A stretch of DNA of 20,312 bases. Origin: Chloroflexota bacterium (GTDB lineage: Bacteria; Chloroflexota; Dehalococcoidia; Dehalococcoidales; UBA2162). Within the stretch, counting starts at the first letter, position 1. Each line of letters begins with the position of its first letter. A model generated the notes under the pieces. It was not told the origin of the DNA. It worked only from the letters and a program-made list of their open reading frames with translations, and ran no database searches. The position numbers and the translations under genes were made by a program. The stretch is taken from positions 1 to 20,312 of the forward strand of contig JACQOM010000148.1 of NCBI GenBank assembly GCA_016202525.1. Reading direction: 5' to 3'. Below are positions 1 through 7,323 of this stretch, in pieces.

Positions 1-128
1 CGTCCGCTGTGTTCAGCCAGGCCGTGGACAAGCAGTAATAGAGCCTTTGGTCTTTCATCCGGCAGCCAGCACTGATAGTAGAGGTTAAGGTTTTTGTATC
101 CGCTAAATCTGCCTTCCAGATGCTCCAT
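1..128 (-). CDS. Alpha/beta hydrolase, monoacylglycerol lipase-like (5' end only)
   Basis: This is the N-terminal 42 or so codons of a minus-strand gene that runs off the left edge of the window. The ATG is at 126-128. The peptide begins MEHLEGRFSGYKNLNLYYQ and soon reaches LLLVHGLAEHSGR, the HG-containing oxyanion-hole strand typical of monoacylglycerol lipase and lysophospholipase members of the serine hydrolase (alpha/beta hydrolase) family, which usually have about 270-280 residues. The nucleophile Ser and catalytic Asp/His lie outside the window, so activity cannot be judged. The start lies one base after the stop codon of the DUF212 gene, so the two are almost certainly cotranscribed and perhaps translationally coupled. 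The family call is fairly sure; the substrate is unknown. Confidence 0.75.
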   Translation of the reverse strand, partial: MEHLEGRFSGYKNLNLYYQCWLPDERPKALLLLVHGLAEHSG

Positions 129-129
129 A

Positions 130-564
130 TCATGTCCACAGCCAGGCGAGGGCTATGCCCAGTAAGGCTCCGGCTAACACCTCGAGTTTAGTGTGACCGA
201 TTAGTTCACGCAGGTGTTGCTCGAATGCTGGCTTTCCCAGGAAAAGTTCAGTTATCATCCTGTTGATGATAGTGCCCTGCTCGCTTATTTCCTGGCGTAA
301 CCCGGCGGCGTCATACATCACAATGGCAGCCAGAATGACGCTAAGAGCGAAGACAGTCGAGTCTATGCCGTGTAACAGGGCAATGCTTGTGGCTAGAGCG
401 CAGACCAGAGTGGCGTGGGCACTGGGCATTCCTCCCATACTAATCAGGGAAGATAAGTTTATTTGTCTTTCACTTATTGATGAGATGATTGTCTTCAGCG
501 TCTGAGCTACAGCCCAGGCACCCAGAGGAATCCATAGTGGTTTGTTGCTTAGCAGTAGCTCCAG
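130..564 (-). CDS. Divergent PAP2 (DUF212) family membrane protein, probable CTG start
   Basis: Small integral membrane protein of the divergent PAP2/DUF212 (B. subtilis YuiD-like) family, related to acid phosphatase/vanadium haloperoxidase enzymes; the true substrate is unknown. The signature GGMPSAHATL, the following VMYDAAGLRQE and the C-terminal LIGHTKLEVLAGALLG match the family. The first in-frame ATG (438) would start the protein inside the signature. The reading frame stays open upstream to a TAA at 592-594, and the added segment (WIPLGAWAVAQTLKTII) is the expected first membrane helix. That segment contains no ATG, GTG or TTG. A CTG at 562-564 is preceded, five bases away, by a strong AAGGAGG. 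Starting there gives 144 residues, the normal family length. Family call is strong; the CTG start is inferred. Confidence 0.8.
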   Translation of the reverse strand: MELLLSNKPLWIPLGAWAVAQTLKTIISSISERQINLSSLISMGGMPSAHATLVCALATSIALLHGIDSTVFALSVILAAIVMYDAAGLRQEISEQGTIINRMITELFLGKPAFEQHLRELIGHTKLEVLAGALLGIALAWLWT

Positions 565-673
565 AGTGCCCTCCTTGTCGAAGAGATAGTTTTATTCTGT
601 ATTTCGGAATTTAGCAAAAATTTAGAATATCATATCCGCTGTCTTTCCGGGCGGCCAAACGGGATTGAGTCAA

Positions 674-1276
674 CTATTTTTCCTGAATAGTTACTCGCGT
701 CATGACATCGCCGTTTTGAAGCTTTTCGAGGACATCCATGCCCTGTATTAGCTGGCCGAATACCGAGTGCTTGCCATCGAGGTGGGGTTGAGGGGCATAG
801 GTAATAAAAAACTGGGAGCCATTGGTATTGGGTCCGGCATTAGCCATTGACAGGGCTCCGGTAACGTGGCTGTGCTTGGTAAATTCGTCGGTAAAGGAGT
901 AGCCGGGGCCACCCATGCCGCTCCCGGTGGGGTCGCCTCCCTGTGCCATGAAGCCGGGGATAACACGGTGGAAGGTTACGCCATCATAGAACCCCTCGCG
1001 GGCAAGAAAGACGAAGTTGTTGACTGTTCTGGGAACATCCTTGGCGAACAGTTCCAGTACCAGTTTTCCTTTTTTAGTTTCGATAGTGGCTGTGTACTGC
1101 TTGCTGGTATCAATGGTCATCGGTGGTGGCGCTGAATAGGTTTTACGTTCTGTTTTCATTTCTGGTGGCGCTGAGGAAGTCGTCGGCGCTGGTGCGCTCC
1201 CGCCGCATGAGACGGAAAGCGTTATCCCCAGAGCCAAGATGACGCCAGTTATTCGGGCTAGTGTCCCGGTTGTCAT
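674..1276 (-). CDS. Cyclophilin-type peptidyl-prolyl cis-trans isomerase, probable lipoprotein
   Basis: A 200-residue PPIase that should catalyse cis-trans isomerisation of X-Pro bonds outside the cytoplasmic membrane. Residues 1-23 form a signal peptide ending in a lipobox-like LSVSC, so Cys24 is probably lipidated. Residues 25-60 are a Ser/Pro/Thr-rich linker. The cyclophilin domain spans about 60-198 and shows [20 protein letters not shown] (catalytic Arg104, Gln112), [19 protein letters not shown] (about 141-159) and [10 protein letters not shown] (165-174). The Trp of eukaryotic cyclophilin A is His here, as in many bacterial enzymes, which usually lowers cyclosporin affinity. An AAGGAG lies upstream of the ATG at a somewhat long spacing. 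It is followed downstream on the same strand by the DUF212 gene after 109 bases. The lipid-anchor site is less certain than the enzyme family because -3 is Ser rather than Leu. Confidence 0.92.
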   Translation of the reverse strand: MTTGTLARITGVILALGITLSVSCGGSAPAPTTSSAPPEMKTERKTYSAPPPMTIDTSKQYTATIETKKGKLVLELFAKDVPRTVNNFVFLAREGFYDGVTFHRVIPGFMAQGGDPTGSGMGGPGYSFTDEFTKHSHVTGALSMANAGPNTNGSQFFITYAPQPHLDGKHSVFGQLIQGMDVLEKLQNGDVMTRVTIQEK

Positions 1277-1305
1277 CGGACTTTCTCACTCCTTTCTATT
1301 CAAAC

Positions 1306-1334
1306 AGTTTACTCGTCTCACGGAACGAAAGCAA
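1306..1334 (-). promoter_or_regulatory. Possible promoter for the cyclophilin gene
   Basis: On the minus strand TTGCTT (1329-1334) and TAAACT (1306-1311) are separated by 17 bases, about 30 bases upstream of the ATG. Both boxes are only partial matches to the sigma-70 consensus, so this is a weak call. Confidence 0.3.
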
Positions 1335-1359
1335 GACCTATTTAGTGTGATTGTTACTA

Positions 1360-1863
1360 TCACTGCTGCGGCTCGCAGGGAACTGACAGCCTTCGTCTCA
1401 GGGTCTTCAGATTGACGACATCTTCCTTGTTATACTGCAATAGCCGCGCCAGCGCATTCTGGTCGCCGTCATTATGGTATTGCCACCACAGCATTATCGC
1501 CTCGAATCCGTTGACGCCCGTTAGTTCCCGGTAGATGCCGAGCTGCCTCTCTACCGCTTTGAAGCCGCCATAGAGCTTCTGCCGCCAGCAGTCATACATC
1601 AGGTCATGATGGTTGCGATATTGAGCTAAATCGATATCCAGAGCCATCTGTATGAAGGGGAGGTCGAACCGGCTGCCGTTGTAGGTATAGATGGTATGAA
1701 CATTTTCCAGAGCTTCACATAGATTGTCTCTGGTGACATTGTCGCCGACCAGTTGAATCATGGTGCCGTGGCGGCTGTCGTCGACATGAATGCCGATGAC
1801 CGTAATAGTGTCATAAGCGGCGGATAAGCCGGTCGTCTCGATATCAAGGTAAGCCTCGAACAT
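1360..1863 (-). CDS. YprB-like DEDD-type 3'-5' exonuclease (ribonuclease H-like)
   Basis: A 167-residue stand-alone exonuclease domain of the ribonuclease H-like superfamily (RNase_H_2, the domain found in B. subtilis YprB). The three DEDDy exonuclease motifs are visible: ExoI LDIETTG (Asp7, Glu9), ExoII YNGSRFDLPF (Asp67), and ExoIII YNKEDV (Tyr144, Asp148). These acidic residues normally bind two Mg2+ or Mn2+ ions for hydrolysis of nucleic acid from the 3' end. There is no polymerase, helicase or TPR extension, so the protein is close to the minimal domain. A GAAAGG lies about ten bases before the ATG. Whether the natural substrate is DNA or RNA cannot be told from the sequence. A good promoter lies about 35 bases upstream. 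Confidence 0.85.
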   Translation of the reverse strand: MFEAYLDIETTGLSAAYDTITVIGIHVDDSRHGTMIQLVGDNVTRDNLCEALENVHTIYTYNGSRFDLPFIQMALDIDLAQYRNHHDLMYDCWRQKLYGGFKAVERQLGIYRELTGVNGFEAIMLWWQYHNDGDQNALARLLQYNKEDVVNLKTLRRRLSVPCEPQQ

Positions 1864-1896
1864 GGCGGTTGCCTTTCGGTTTATATTTTGATAAAG

Positions 1897-1925
1897 ATTG
1901 TACTGGTTTCTCCCCCGAATGTCTA
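1897..1925 (-). promoter_or_regulatory. Sigma-70-type promoter for the YprB-like exonuclease
   Basis: Minus strand TAGACA (1920-1925) and TACAAT (1897-1902) with exactly 17 bases between; each box matches the consensus at 5 of 6 positions. The expected RNA start is about 25 bases upstream of the exonuclease ATG. Confidence 0.6.
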
Positions 1926-2079
1926 GGGATTGTATCGCTCCTTTTATTCATTTTTGGTTGTGGTAGGTTAATAAACAACCAAGATTAAGTAAAACCTAGC
2001 TCTGCTATTGAGTGTTTAACCTGATGAAGTTATTGACTTTGTGAGGGGAGGTGGTCTACCATTCTCAGCAGAGAATAAT

Positions 2080-3096
2080 ATGACTGATAGAGAGAGACCG
2101 ATTATTGCCATAACCATGGGTGATGCTGCCGGCATCGGCCCGGAGATTGTTGCCAAAGCTCTGCTCTCGGCGGAAATATATAGAATTTGCCGTCCTCTGG
2201 TGGTGGGTGAAGGCGTCATCATGGAGAAGGCGGTAAAGCTGGTCAAAAAGCCATTAAAACTGCATCCGGTGAAAACCGCCGCTGAGGTTAAAGGTCAGCC
2301 GGGCACTATCGACTTGCTGGACCTGCATAATCTCAAGCGAGAGGAGGTTGTCTTGGGGCAGCTCTGCTCTCCCTGTGGCCGGGCCTCCATGGAATATATC
2401 GCTGAGGCGGCGCGGTTGGCTCTGGGGGGTGAAGTCAAGGCTCTGGTCACGGCGCCGATTAATAAGGAAGCGACCAGGCTGGCGGGCTATGGGGAGGTGG
2501 GACACCTGGAATACTTGGCGCGCCTGACCGGTGCCACCGAATACGCTACCATGCTGGTTAGCGGGCCCCTCCGTGTCGTTCACCTGACCACCCATCACTC
2601 ACTGAGACAGGCTTGCGCTCTGGTAACTGAAGAGAGGGTGCTGGCCAGGCTTAAGCTGACCGACCATTCTTTCCGGGGGTGGGGTATCGAGCACGCGCGC
2701 ATCGCCGTGGCGGCGCTTAATCCCCATGCCAGTGAGGGCGGTCTCTTCGGTTCCGAGGAGGCTGAGAAAATCGAGCCGGCGGTAGCCGCCGCCCGGAAGT
2801 TGGGCATCGATGCCCGCGGTCCTTTCCCTGCCGATTCGGTGTTTAACCGTGCCCTAGGCGGAGAGTTCGATGTCGTCCTTGCCATGTACCACGATCAGGG
2901 GCATATTCCGGTCAAGGTGTATGGTCTGGAGAGAAGCGTCAGCGTTGCCCTGGGGTTGCCGCTGTTGCGGACTTCTGTAGACCACGGTACTGCGTTCGAT
3001 ATTGCCGGCAAGGGTGTCGCTAATGCTAAGAGCCTGGAAGAGGCAATCAAGGTGGCGGTCAGGCTGAGCGAAGAGAAAAGGTTGCTCGATTCTTAG
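2080..3096 (+). CDS. pdxA: PdxA-family 4-hydroxythreonine-4-phosphate dehydrogenase (or PdxA2-like)
   Basis: A 338-residue NAD-dependent metalloenzyme of the PdxA family. PdxA oxidises 4-phosphohydroxy-L-threonine in vitamin B6 synthesis; the PdxA2 branch instead acts on 4-phospho-D-threonate or -erythronate in sugar-acid catabolism. Seen here: ITMGDAAGIGPEI (11-23), VTAPINKE (123-130), and metal-ligand positions in TTHH (His172), LNPHASEGG (His216) and MYHDQGHIPVK (His271), followed by RTSVDHGTAFDIAGKG. The DQGHIPVK form is commoner in PdxA2-type proteins than in classical PdxA, but no DUF1537 kinase is nearby to support that pathway. The frame is open from a GTG at 2041; the ATG at 2080 is chosen because it gives the usual N-terminus, although its ribosome binding site is weak. 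The gene is alone on its strand, and its last ~60 bases belong to a three-copy repeat. Confidence 0.88.
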   Translation: MTDRERPIIAITMGDAAGIGPEIVAKALLSAEIYRICRPLVVGEGVIMEKAVKLVKKPLKLHPVKTAAEVKGQPGTIDLLDLHNLKREEVVLGQLCSPCGRASMEYIAEAARLALGGEVKALVTAPINKEATRLAGYGEVGHLEYLARLTGATEYATMLVSGPLRVVHLTTHHSLRQACALVTEERVLARLKLTDHSFRGWGIEHARIAVAALNPHASEGGLFGSEEAEKIEPAVAAARKLGIDARGPFPADSVFNRALGGEFDVVLAMYHDQGHIPVKVYGLERSVSVALGLPLLRTSVDHGTAFDIAGKGVANAKSLEEAIKVAVRLSEEKRLLDS

Positions 3097-3119
3097 TATG
3101 GATGTGATACAAAATGTCA
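3036..3119 (+). repeat. pdxA-tail repeat, copy 1 (within pdxA)
   Basis: An 84-base block comprising the end of pdxA (encoding EEAIKVAVRLSEEKRLLDS), its TAG stop and 23 bases beyond. Ungapped copies occur at 8647-8730 (75 of 84 bases identical) and, with one inserted base, at 14279-14363. All three are on the plus strand. Similarity stops abruptly at both ends of the block. This copy is the one that is part of a complete gene, so it is the likely source. Confidence 0.9.
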
Positions 3120-3146
3120 GAAAAGGGAAAGATATCAAAGCCAACG

Positions 3147-3207
3147 AGGTGCCGCTGGCGGGTGAGACGGAGCCACCTCCTATAGGGTTCTGAAGGGTAG
3201 GTCAGGG
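3147..3207 (-). pseudogene. Decayed seventh InlB-type repeat after the stop codon
   Basis: Read on the minus strand past the TAA of the InlB-repeat gene, the sequence still lines up in frame with the preceding repeat (conserved NP.GGGSVSPASGT) but carries a second stop, TGA, two codons after the TAA. It sits at exactly 213 bases from the matching position in the last intact repeat (GTGCCGCT at 3149 against 3362 and 3575 on the plus strand). Similarity ends near 3147, about 28 bases from the end of pdxA-tail copy 1. This is a remnant of a formerly longer array. Confidence 0.75.
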
Positions 3208-3760
3208 TTAAGTCTTCTTAAAGACGGCAGTGACGCTCTTATTCGAGTTCATGGTGATGGTGACTGCACTGACATTGCCGGAGGCAGCACCTTCCCAATG
3301 GTCGAAGCGAAAACCTGAAGCGGCAATGGCCGTGAGCGTGACCGCCGTGCCATCGTCGAAGGTGCCGCTAGCGGGTGAGATGGAGCCGCCGCCCGCAGGG
3401 TTCACCGATGTAGTCAGTGTGAAAACATTTTTGAAGACGGCAGTGACGTTCTTGTTGGAGTTCATAGTCATGGTGACTGCGCTAACATTGCCGGAGGCAG
3501 CGCCTTCCCAGTGGTCGAAGCGATAGCCTGAGATTGCAATGGCAGTGAGCGTGACGGCCGTGCCATCGTCGAAGGTGCCGCTAGCGGGCGAGACGGAACC
3601 GCTGCCGGCGGGGTTTACCGAGGTTGTCAGAGTGAAAATCTTCTTGAAAGCGGCAGTGACGTTTTTATTGGAGTCGATAGTGATGGTGACTGCGGTGATG
3701 TTACCGGAGGCAGCGCCTTCCCAGTGGTCGAAGCGATAGCCTGAGGCCGGGCTGGCCGTG
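3208..3760. repeat. 213-bp tandem direct repeat inside the InlB-repeat gene
   Basis: The segment GAGGCAGCRCCTTCCCARTGG recurs at 3281, 3494 and 3707, an exact 213-base (71-codon) period, with high identity across the units. The high DNA identity of the 3' repeats compared with the diverged 5' repeats points to recent amplification of this end. Confidence 0.85.
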
Positions 3761-4875
3761 AGCGTAACGGCGGTATCCTTGGCAAACCTAGCATCTGTCC
3801 CGGGGGTGGGATTTAACGACACCGAGCCTTCGGTGAAGTTGGCGCTGGAACCAGTAACTGCCTGATTATTGATAGCGAGCAGAAAGCGCAACTCAAAGAG
3901 CACCGTGACCTGTTTATCGTTGGTAATCGTTACGGTGGCCGGATTGGAGGCATCGTTACCGGTGCCAGCCCAGTTTTTCCAGCCGTAACCCAGGTTCGGG
4001 CTGGCGGTAAGAGAGACTTTGGTGCCATAAGCGTATTTACCATCGTCCTCCGGAGGAGGGTTCACCGACACCGAACCTTCCGTAAAGTTTATTACTGAAC
4101 CGATAAGCAACTGGTTGCTAACTGTGAGCGAGAAGCGTGGCTCGAAAGCAACTGTAACATTCTTATTGCTGCCGCTAATGGTAACCGTGGCCGGATTGAA
4201 GGTGTCTTTGTTAGTACCGAGCCAGCCTGTCCAATCATAGCCAGAATCCGAACGGGCAGTGAGCGTTACGATGGTGCCGCTGGAATATTTGCCGTCGCCC
4301 CCGGGAGGAGGGTCGATTGTTACCGAGCCTTTGCTGAAACTTACAAAGGAGCCGATAACCGACTGATTATTGATAATCAGCGAAAAACGCGGTTCAAAAT
4401 TAACCGTTATCTGTTTATCCCGGCTCATCGTGATAATGGTAGGGTTTGATGCATCGTTCTCACTGCCGGCCCAGCTTTTCCAATCATAACCCGGAGCCGG
4501 GGTGGCGGTGAGGGTGACTTGAGTATTCCTGGTATATTCGCCGACGGACTGGGGGGCGGGGCTAACTGATACTGAGCCGGTGCTAAAGGTGATGCTATTG
4601 CCGGTCACTTTCTGGCCGTTAATGGAAAGGGTTATGGCCGGCGCCCTTAATAAGAAGAAACCTACGGAGGCGAATGCCACCACCGTAAGGATGACGAGCA
4701 TCCACCATTTCTTGTGGAGGAAATAGAGCCGTACTATTGTGTAGATGGCGCTTAAAGCCACCAGAGTTATGATACCCAATAAAACGTCGCGCATCTGGAA
4801 AAAAATGTAAGAGACAAGCGCCATGATTAATGGTATCCAGAAATACGCGAATACTTCTTGCAGAAATTTCTTCAT
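3208..4875 (-). CDS. Membrane-anchored protein with six InlB B-type repeats
   Basis: About 555 residues. The N-terminus has three hydrophobic segments (about 9-26, 31-53, 58-76). The rest is six consecutive repeats of the divergent InlB B-repeat type, each with a GSVSVxP / GTxVTLTAxPxxGYxWxxW / NxxVTxxFE pattern. Repeats 1-4 are about 80 residues and diverged; repeats 5 and 6 are 71 residues and nearly identical (both with the GYRFDHWEGAASGN-type core). Such beta-grasp-like modules usually sit on the cell surface and serve adhesion or wall attachment; that role is inferred. There is no LPXTG or other C-terminal sorting signal. The last repeat ends directly at the stop, and a dead repeat follows. 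A GTG at 4903-4905 could add ten residues; the ATG at 4875 is chosen because MKKFLQEVF looks like a natural start, although neither has a good ribosome binding site. Confidence 0.82.
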   Translation of the reverse strand: MKKFLQEVFAYFWIPLIMALVSYIFFQMRDVLLGIITLVALSAIYTIVRLYFLHKKWWMLVILTVVAFASVGFFLLRAPAITLSINGQKVTGNSITFSTGSVSVSPAPQSVGEYTRNTQVTLTATPAPGYDWKSWAGSENDASNPTIITMSRDKQITVNFEPRFSLIINNQSVIGSFVSFSKGSVTIDPPPGGDGKYSSGTIVTLTARSDSGYDWTGWLGTNKDTFNPATVTISGSNKNVTVAFEPRFSLTVSNQLLIGSVINFTEGSVSVNPPPEDDGKYAYGTKVSLTASPNLGYGWKNWAGTGNDASNPATVTITNDKQVTVLFELRFLLAINNQAVTGSSANFTEGSVSLNPTPGTDARFAKDTAVTLTASPASGYRFDHWEGAASGNITAVTITIDSNKNVTAAFKKIFTLTTSVNPAGSGSVSPASGTFDDGTAVTLTAIAISGYRFDHWEGAASGNVSAVTMTMNSNKNVTAVFKNVFTLTTSVNPAGGGSISPASGTFDDGTAVTLTAIAASGFRFDHWEGAASGNVSAVTITMNSNKSVTAVFKKT

Positions 4876-4940
4876 TCTATACCGGGAATCCTGGGACGCC
4901 TGCACCTTCTGGTGTGTTCTTATTTGTTGTCTGAGACTAT

Positions 4941-4969
4941 ATTCTAGCTATACTTTCATACTTTGTAAA
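4941..4969 (-). promoter_or_regulatory. Sigma-70-type promoter for the InlB-repeat gene
   Basis: Minus strand TTTACA (4964-4969) and TAGAAT (4941-4946), each 5 of 6 to consensus, with a 17-base spacer. Transcription would begin near 4934. Confidence 0.6.
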
Positions 4970-5005
4970 GCCGCGGTTTGCATTTGGTTGAGGGATACCC
5001 CACCC

Positions 5006-5033
5006 GGATTGCCACGCTGTGCTCGCAATGACA
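5006..5033. repeat. Half copy of the TGTCATTGCGAG palindromic repeat
   Basis: GGATTGCCACG followed by CTCGCAATGACA matches the right end of the full element at 17372-17483. The left half is absent. It sits five bases beyond the stop codon of the ABC1 kinase gene, in the gap before the InlB gene promoter. Confidence 0.75.
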
Positions 5034-5038
5034 GAGGG

Positions 5039-6709
5039 TTAGCGGCGCACTATGGATATAACCAGCATGGAACCGAGGATGACAGCGATGATATAGCCAA
5101 TGAATCCGAGTAAAGGGATGTTACCCACAAAGGGCGGCACTTTAGCCAGCACTATCACCGAGGAGGATACCAGCAATGCCGCGATAATGATGGTGAGCGA
5201 TGTGCGATTGGCGACCCGGTCCATGGTCCGCCGTATCGGCTCAAGCCCTACGTGTTCGAACTCAATCTTGAGCCGTCCCTTTCTGAACTCACGCAGAACA
5301 ATACCAATATCGTAAGGCAGGTCTCTCACCATGTCTGAGGCATCAATGAACCAGTAATAGAGCTCCCGCGGCTGACGCATGGGATTCAGTTTTTGGGTAA
5401 GGACTTTCTGAGCGTAGGGTTTACCGAGGTCCGCCAGGTTGAAATCGGCACCAAGTGAGCGAGCGATTTCTTCCTGGGTGGCAATGCTCTTGGTAACCCA
5501 AATGAGCTGGGGGCGAAGTCTGGCGCCGTGTGTTATGACGGACTGCATCATAGCAAAGAGCATGCCCGCAAGACGGAGTTCACGTATCGGAATATCGCCG
5601 TACTCCTTGACAATAGCGGACATGGATGGCTCCAGCTCCTCGGCCGGTATTATTTCTTCAGATTCCATTAGCTCGTTCAGCGCCCGGGCGACCCGTTTTT
5701 CATCACTAACTGAAATAAAGTAGACCAGCTTTGCCAGTCTTTCACGGTCGCGCAGGGATAGTATCGCCATCATGCCGAAGTCCACCAGGCCGATGATATT
5801 GCCCGGCAGCACAAAGATATTGCCGGGATGCGGGTCGGCATGGAAAAAGCCGTGCTGGAAAGTTGCCTTGAATGCCAGAATAGCGCCACGTCTGGCGATT
5901 AGCTGCAAGTCATAGCCCTCATCGATGAGTCTCTGTGTCTCCGAGATGTTGATGCCGTCCAGGTATTCCATGGTGAGGACGCATCTGGTGCACACCTCCG
6001 GAAATACTTCAGGTATGTGAATCGTGTCATCGTTGGCGAAGTTCTGTGCAAAGCGGCGTATGTTGTTGGCTTCCATCCGGAAATCAAGCTCCCTATTGAT
6101 TTGCTGGGCAAACTCTTCTACCAGTCCTACGGGGTTAATAAGGTAGACCATGGGTGAGTAGCGCTCGGCGAGGCGCGCTACTCTGCGCATGATATCGACG
6201 TCCATCTCAGTGATCTCGACAATGTCAGGGCGCTGTACCTTGAGCACTACCTGGTTGCCTTGAAAAACCGCACGGTGGACCTGGGCGAGCGATGCTGCCG
6301 CCAGAGGCGTTTCATCAAAGCTCTCGAATAGTTCGCTGATTGGCTTGCCTAGCTCAGTCTCAATGATGCTTTTGATGGTGTCTATCGGAACGAAATGGAC
6401 GGAAGCCTGTAACTTCTTGAGTTCGACGATAATTTCTGGCGGCACCAGGTCAGGGCGTGTGCTGAGCATCTGGCCCAGTTTGATAAAAGTCGGTCCCAAC
6501 TCTTCGAGGGCGAGGCGGAGTCGCTGAGGGGTAGTGAGAGTGGCAAGCTCATGTTCGCGTCGGAAGAGCTTCCTTTCGATATTGACGTGTTGCCAGATAC
6601 GGATACGGGATAAAACTTCACCAAAACCGTACTTGGCAAGCACATTGACGACTTGTTGGAAACGTCTAAAGTGCTTAATGGTGCTGCTGGGCATCATCAG
6701 ACGGCGCAT
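5039..6709 (-). CDS. ABC1/UbiB-family atypical protein kinase-like protein
   Basis: A 556-residue member of the ABC1 (UbiB/ADCK/AarF) family. These atypical kinases act as ATPases at the membrane and support biosynthesis of isoprenoid quinones. Visible motifs: KxGQ (FIKLGQ, 75-80), the Ala-rich loop AAASLAQVHRA (137-147), the nucleotide-binding Lys in VLKVQRP (Lys157), ELDFRMEA (207-214), HADPHPGN (290-297) and the metal-binding LVDFG (308-312). Two hydrophobic segments near the C-terminus (about residues 500-520 and 530-553) should anchor it in the membrane. No key residue is missing. It begins ten bases after the hsp20 stop codon, so the two probably form an operon. A second ATG lies four codons downstream; the choice between them is uncertain and the ribosome binding site is poor, which would fit translational coupling. 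Confidence 0.92.
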   Translation of the reverse strand: MRRLMMPSSTIKHFRRFQQVVNVLAKYGFGEVLSRIRIWQHVNIERKLFRREHELATLTTPQRLRLALEELGPTFIKLGQMLSTRPDLVPPEIIVELKKLQASVHFVPIDTIKSIIETELGKPISELFESFDETPLAAASLAQVHRAVFQGNQVVLKVQRPDIVEITEMDVDIMRRVARLAERYSPMVYLINPVGLVEEFAQQINRELDFRMEANNIRRFAQNFANDDTIHIPEVFPEVCTRCVLTMEYLDGINISETQRLIDEGYDLQLIARRGAILAFKATFQHGFFHADPHPGNIFVLPGNIIGLVDFGMMAILSLRDRERLAKLVYFISVSDEKRVARALNELMESEEIIPAEELEPSMSAIVKEYGDIPIRELRLAGMLFAMMQSVITHGARLRPQLIWVTKSIATQEEIARSLGADFNLADLGKPYAQKVLTQKLNPMRQPRELYYWFIDASDMVRDLPYDIGIVLREFRKGRLKIEFEHVGLEPIRRTMDRVANRTSLTIIIAALLVSSSVIVLAKVPPFVGNIPLLGFIGYIIAVILGSMLVISIVRR

Positions 6710-6719
6710 AGTTCGGGAG

Positions 6720-7208
6720 TCAGGCTGCCCCTTTTTTGACCTGGACAGTCACCTTTTTGGGTTTGGCTCCAGCCGCCTTTTGCAGAGTGATGCGGAGGAT
6801 GCCGTCCTCATACACGGCTTCAATATTCTTGGTATCGACACCGGATGGGAGTTCTACCTCGCGGTAGAAATTGCCATAGGCAATCTCACTGCGGTCATAG
6901 TTCTCTTCTTTGATGCCGCTTTCCGGTTTTCTCTCCCCTTTGAGCGTCAGGGTATCGCCGGAGATGAAGGCATCGATGTCTTCCTGCTTCATACCGGGGA
7001 GTTCGACTTTGACGATGACACTATCACCTTTTTCAAAGATGTCTATCGAAGGGGACCAACCCTTTACTTCCTCGGGAATGCGCTCCCAAACGGCACGCAT
7101 AACAGGGCGGACAACGTCCTCTTCAAACCGCCGGCGCATCTCTTCCAGTTCACGGGGGGCTCGCCATAGCGCCGAACCCCGGCGAAATCTGCCTCTTTCT
7201 GTTGACAT
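6720..7208 (-). CDS. Hsp20/alpha-crystallin small heat-shock protein
   Basis: A 162-residue ATP-independent holdase chaperone that binds unfolding proteins in the cytoplasm. The Arg-rich N-terminal arm (1-50) leads into the alpha-crystallin domain (about 52-145) with VKVELPGMKQEDI (66-78), the Hsp20 core segment RSEIAYGNFYREVELP (106-121) and GILRITLQK (136-144). The short C-terminal tail is Lys-rich and lacks a clear IxI/V oligomerisation motif apart from VTVQV. The ATG is preceded by a very strong AAAGGAGG. A good promoter lies upstream. It is the first gene of a probable two-gene unit with the ABC1 kinase, an arrangement that could place membrane/quinone maintenance under stress control. 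Confidence 0.95.
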   Translation of the reverse strand: MSTERGRFRRGSALWRAPRELEEMRRRFEEDVVRPVMRAVWERIPEEVKGWSPSIDIFEKGDSVIVKVELPGMKQEDIDAFISGDTLTLKGERKPESGIKEENYDRSEIAYGNFYREVELPSGVDTKNIEAVYEDGILRITLQKAAGAKPKKVTVQVKKGAA

Positions 7209-7261
7209 AGCTGACCTCCTTTCGTCTTTTTCGCTTTAACTTTAATGTTGCTGCAATCTTA

Positions 7262-7290
7262 ATTTTAGCACACGAATAGTAAAATGTCAT
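7262..7290 (-). promoter_or_regulatory. Sigma-70-type promoter for hsp20 and the ABC1 kinase gene
   Basis: Minus strand ATGACA (7285-7290) and TAAAAT (7262-7267), each 5 of 6 to consensus, 17-base spacer. It lies back-to-back with the plus-strand promoter at 7336-7364, so the 188-base gap between the two genes is a divergent promoter region. Confidence 0.6.
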
Positions 7291-7323
7291 ATCAGAATAG
7301 GGGACTGTCAAACTTTTCATCTG

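Noticed and set aside
1956..1980. GGTTGT...ACAACC inverted repeat upstream of pdxA
   Set aside because: Short 6-base arms with a 13-base spacer in AT-rich sequence and no promoter in good register; too weak to call an operator.
3208..3760. Possible CRISPR-like array because of evenly spaced repeats
   Set aside because: The period is 213 bases and the whole unit is conserved and coding; there are no unique spacers.
6534..7169. Plus-strand 211-codon open frame across the kinase/hsp20 boundary
   Set aside because: Lies antisense to two well-recognised genes and the gap between them; no motif and no ribosome binding site.
7262..7275. CIRCE (HrcA) heat-shock operator before hsp20
   Set aside because: Only one half-site-like TTAGCACAC is present; the second GAGTGCTAA half at nine bases is missing.
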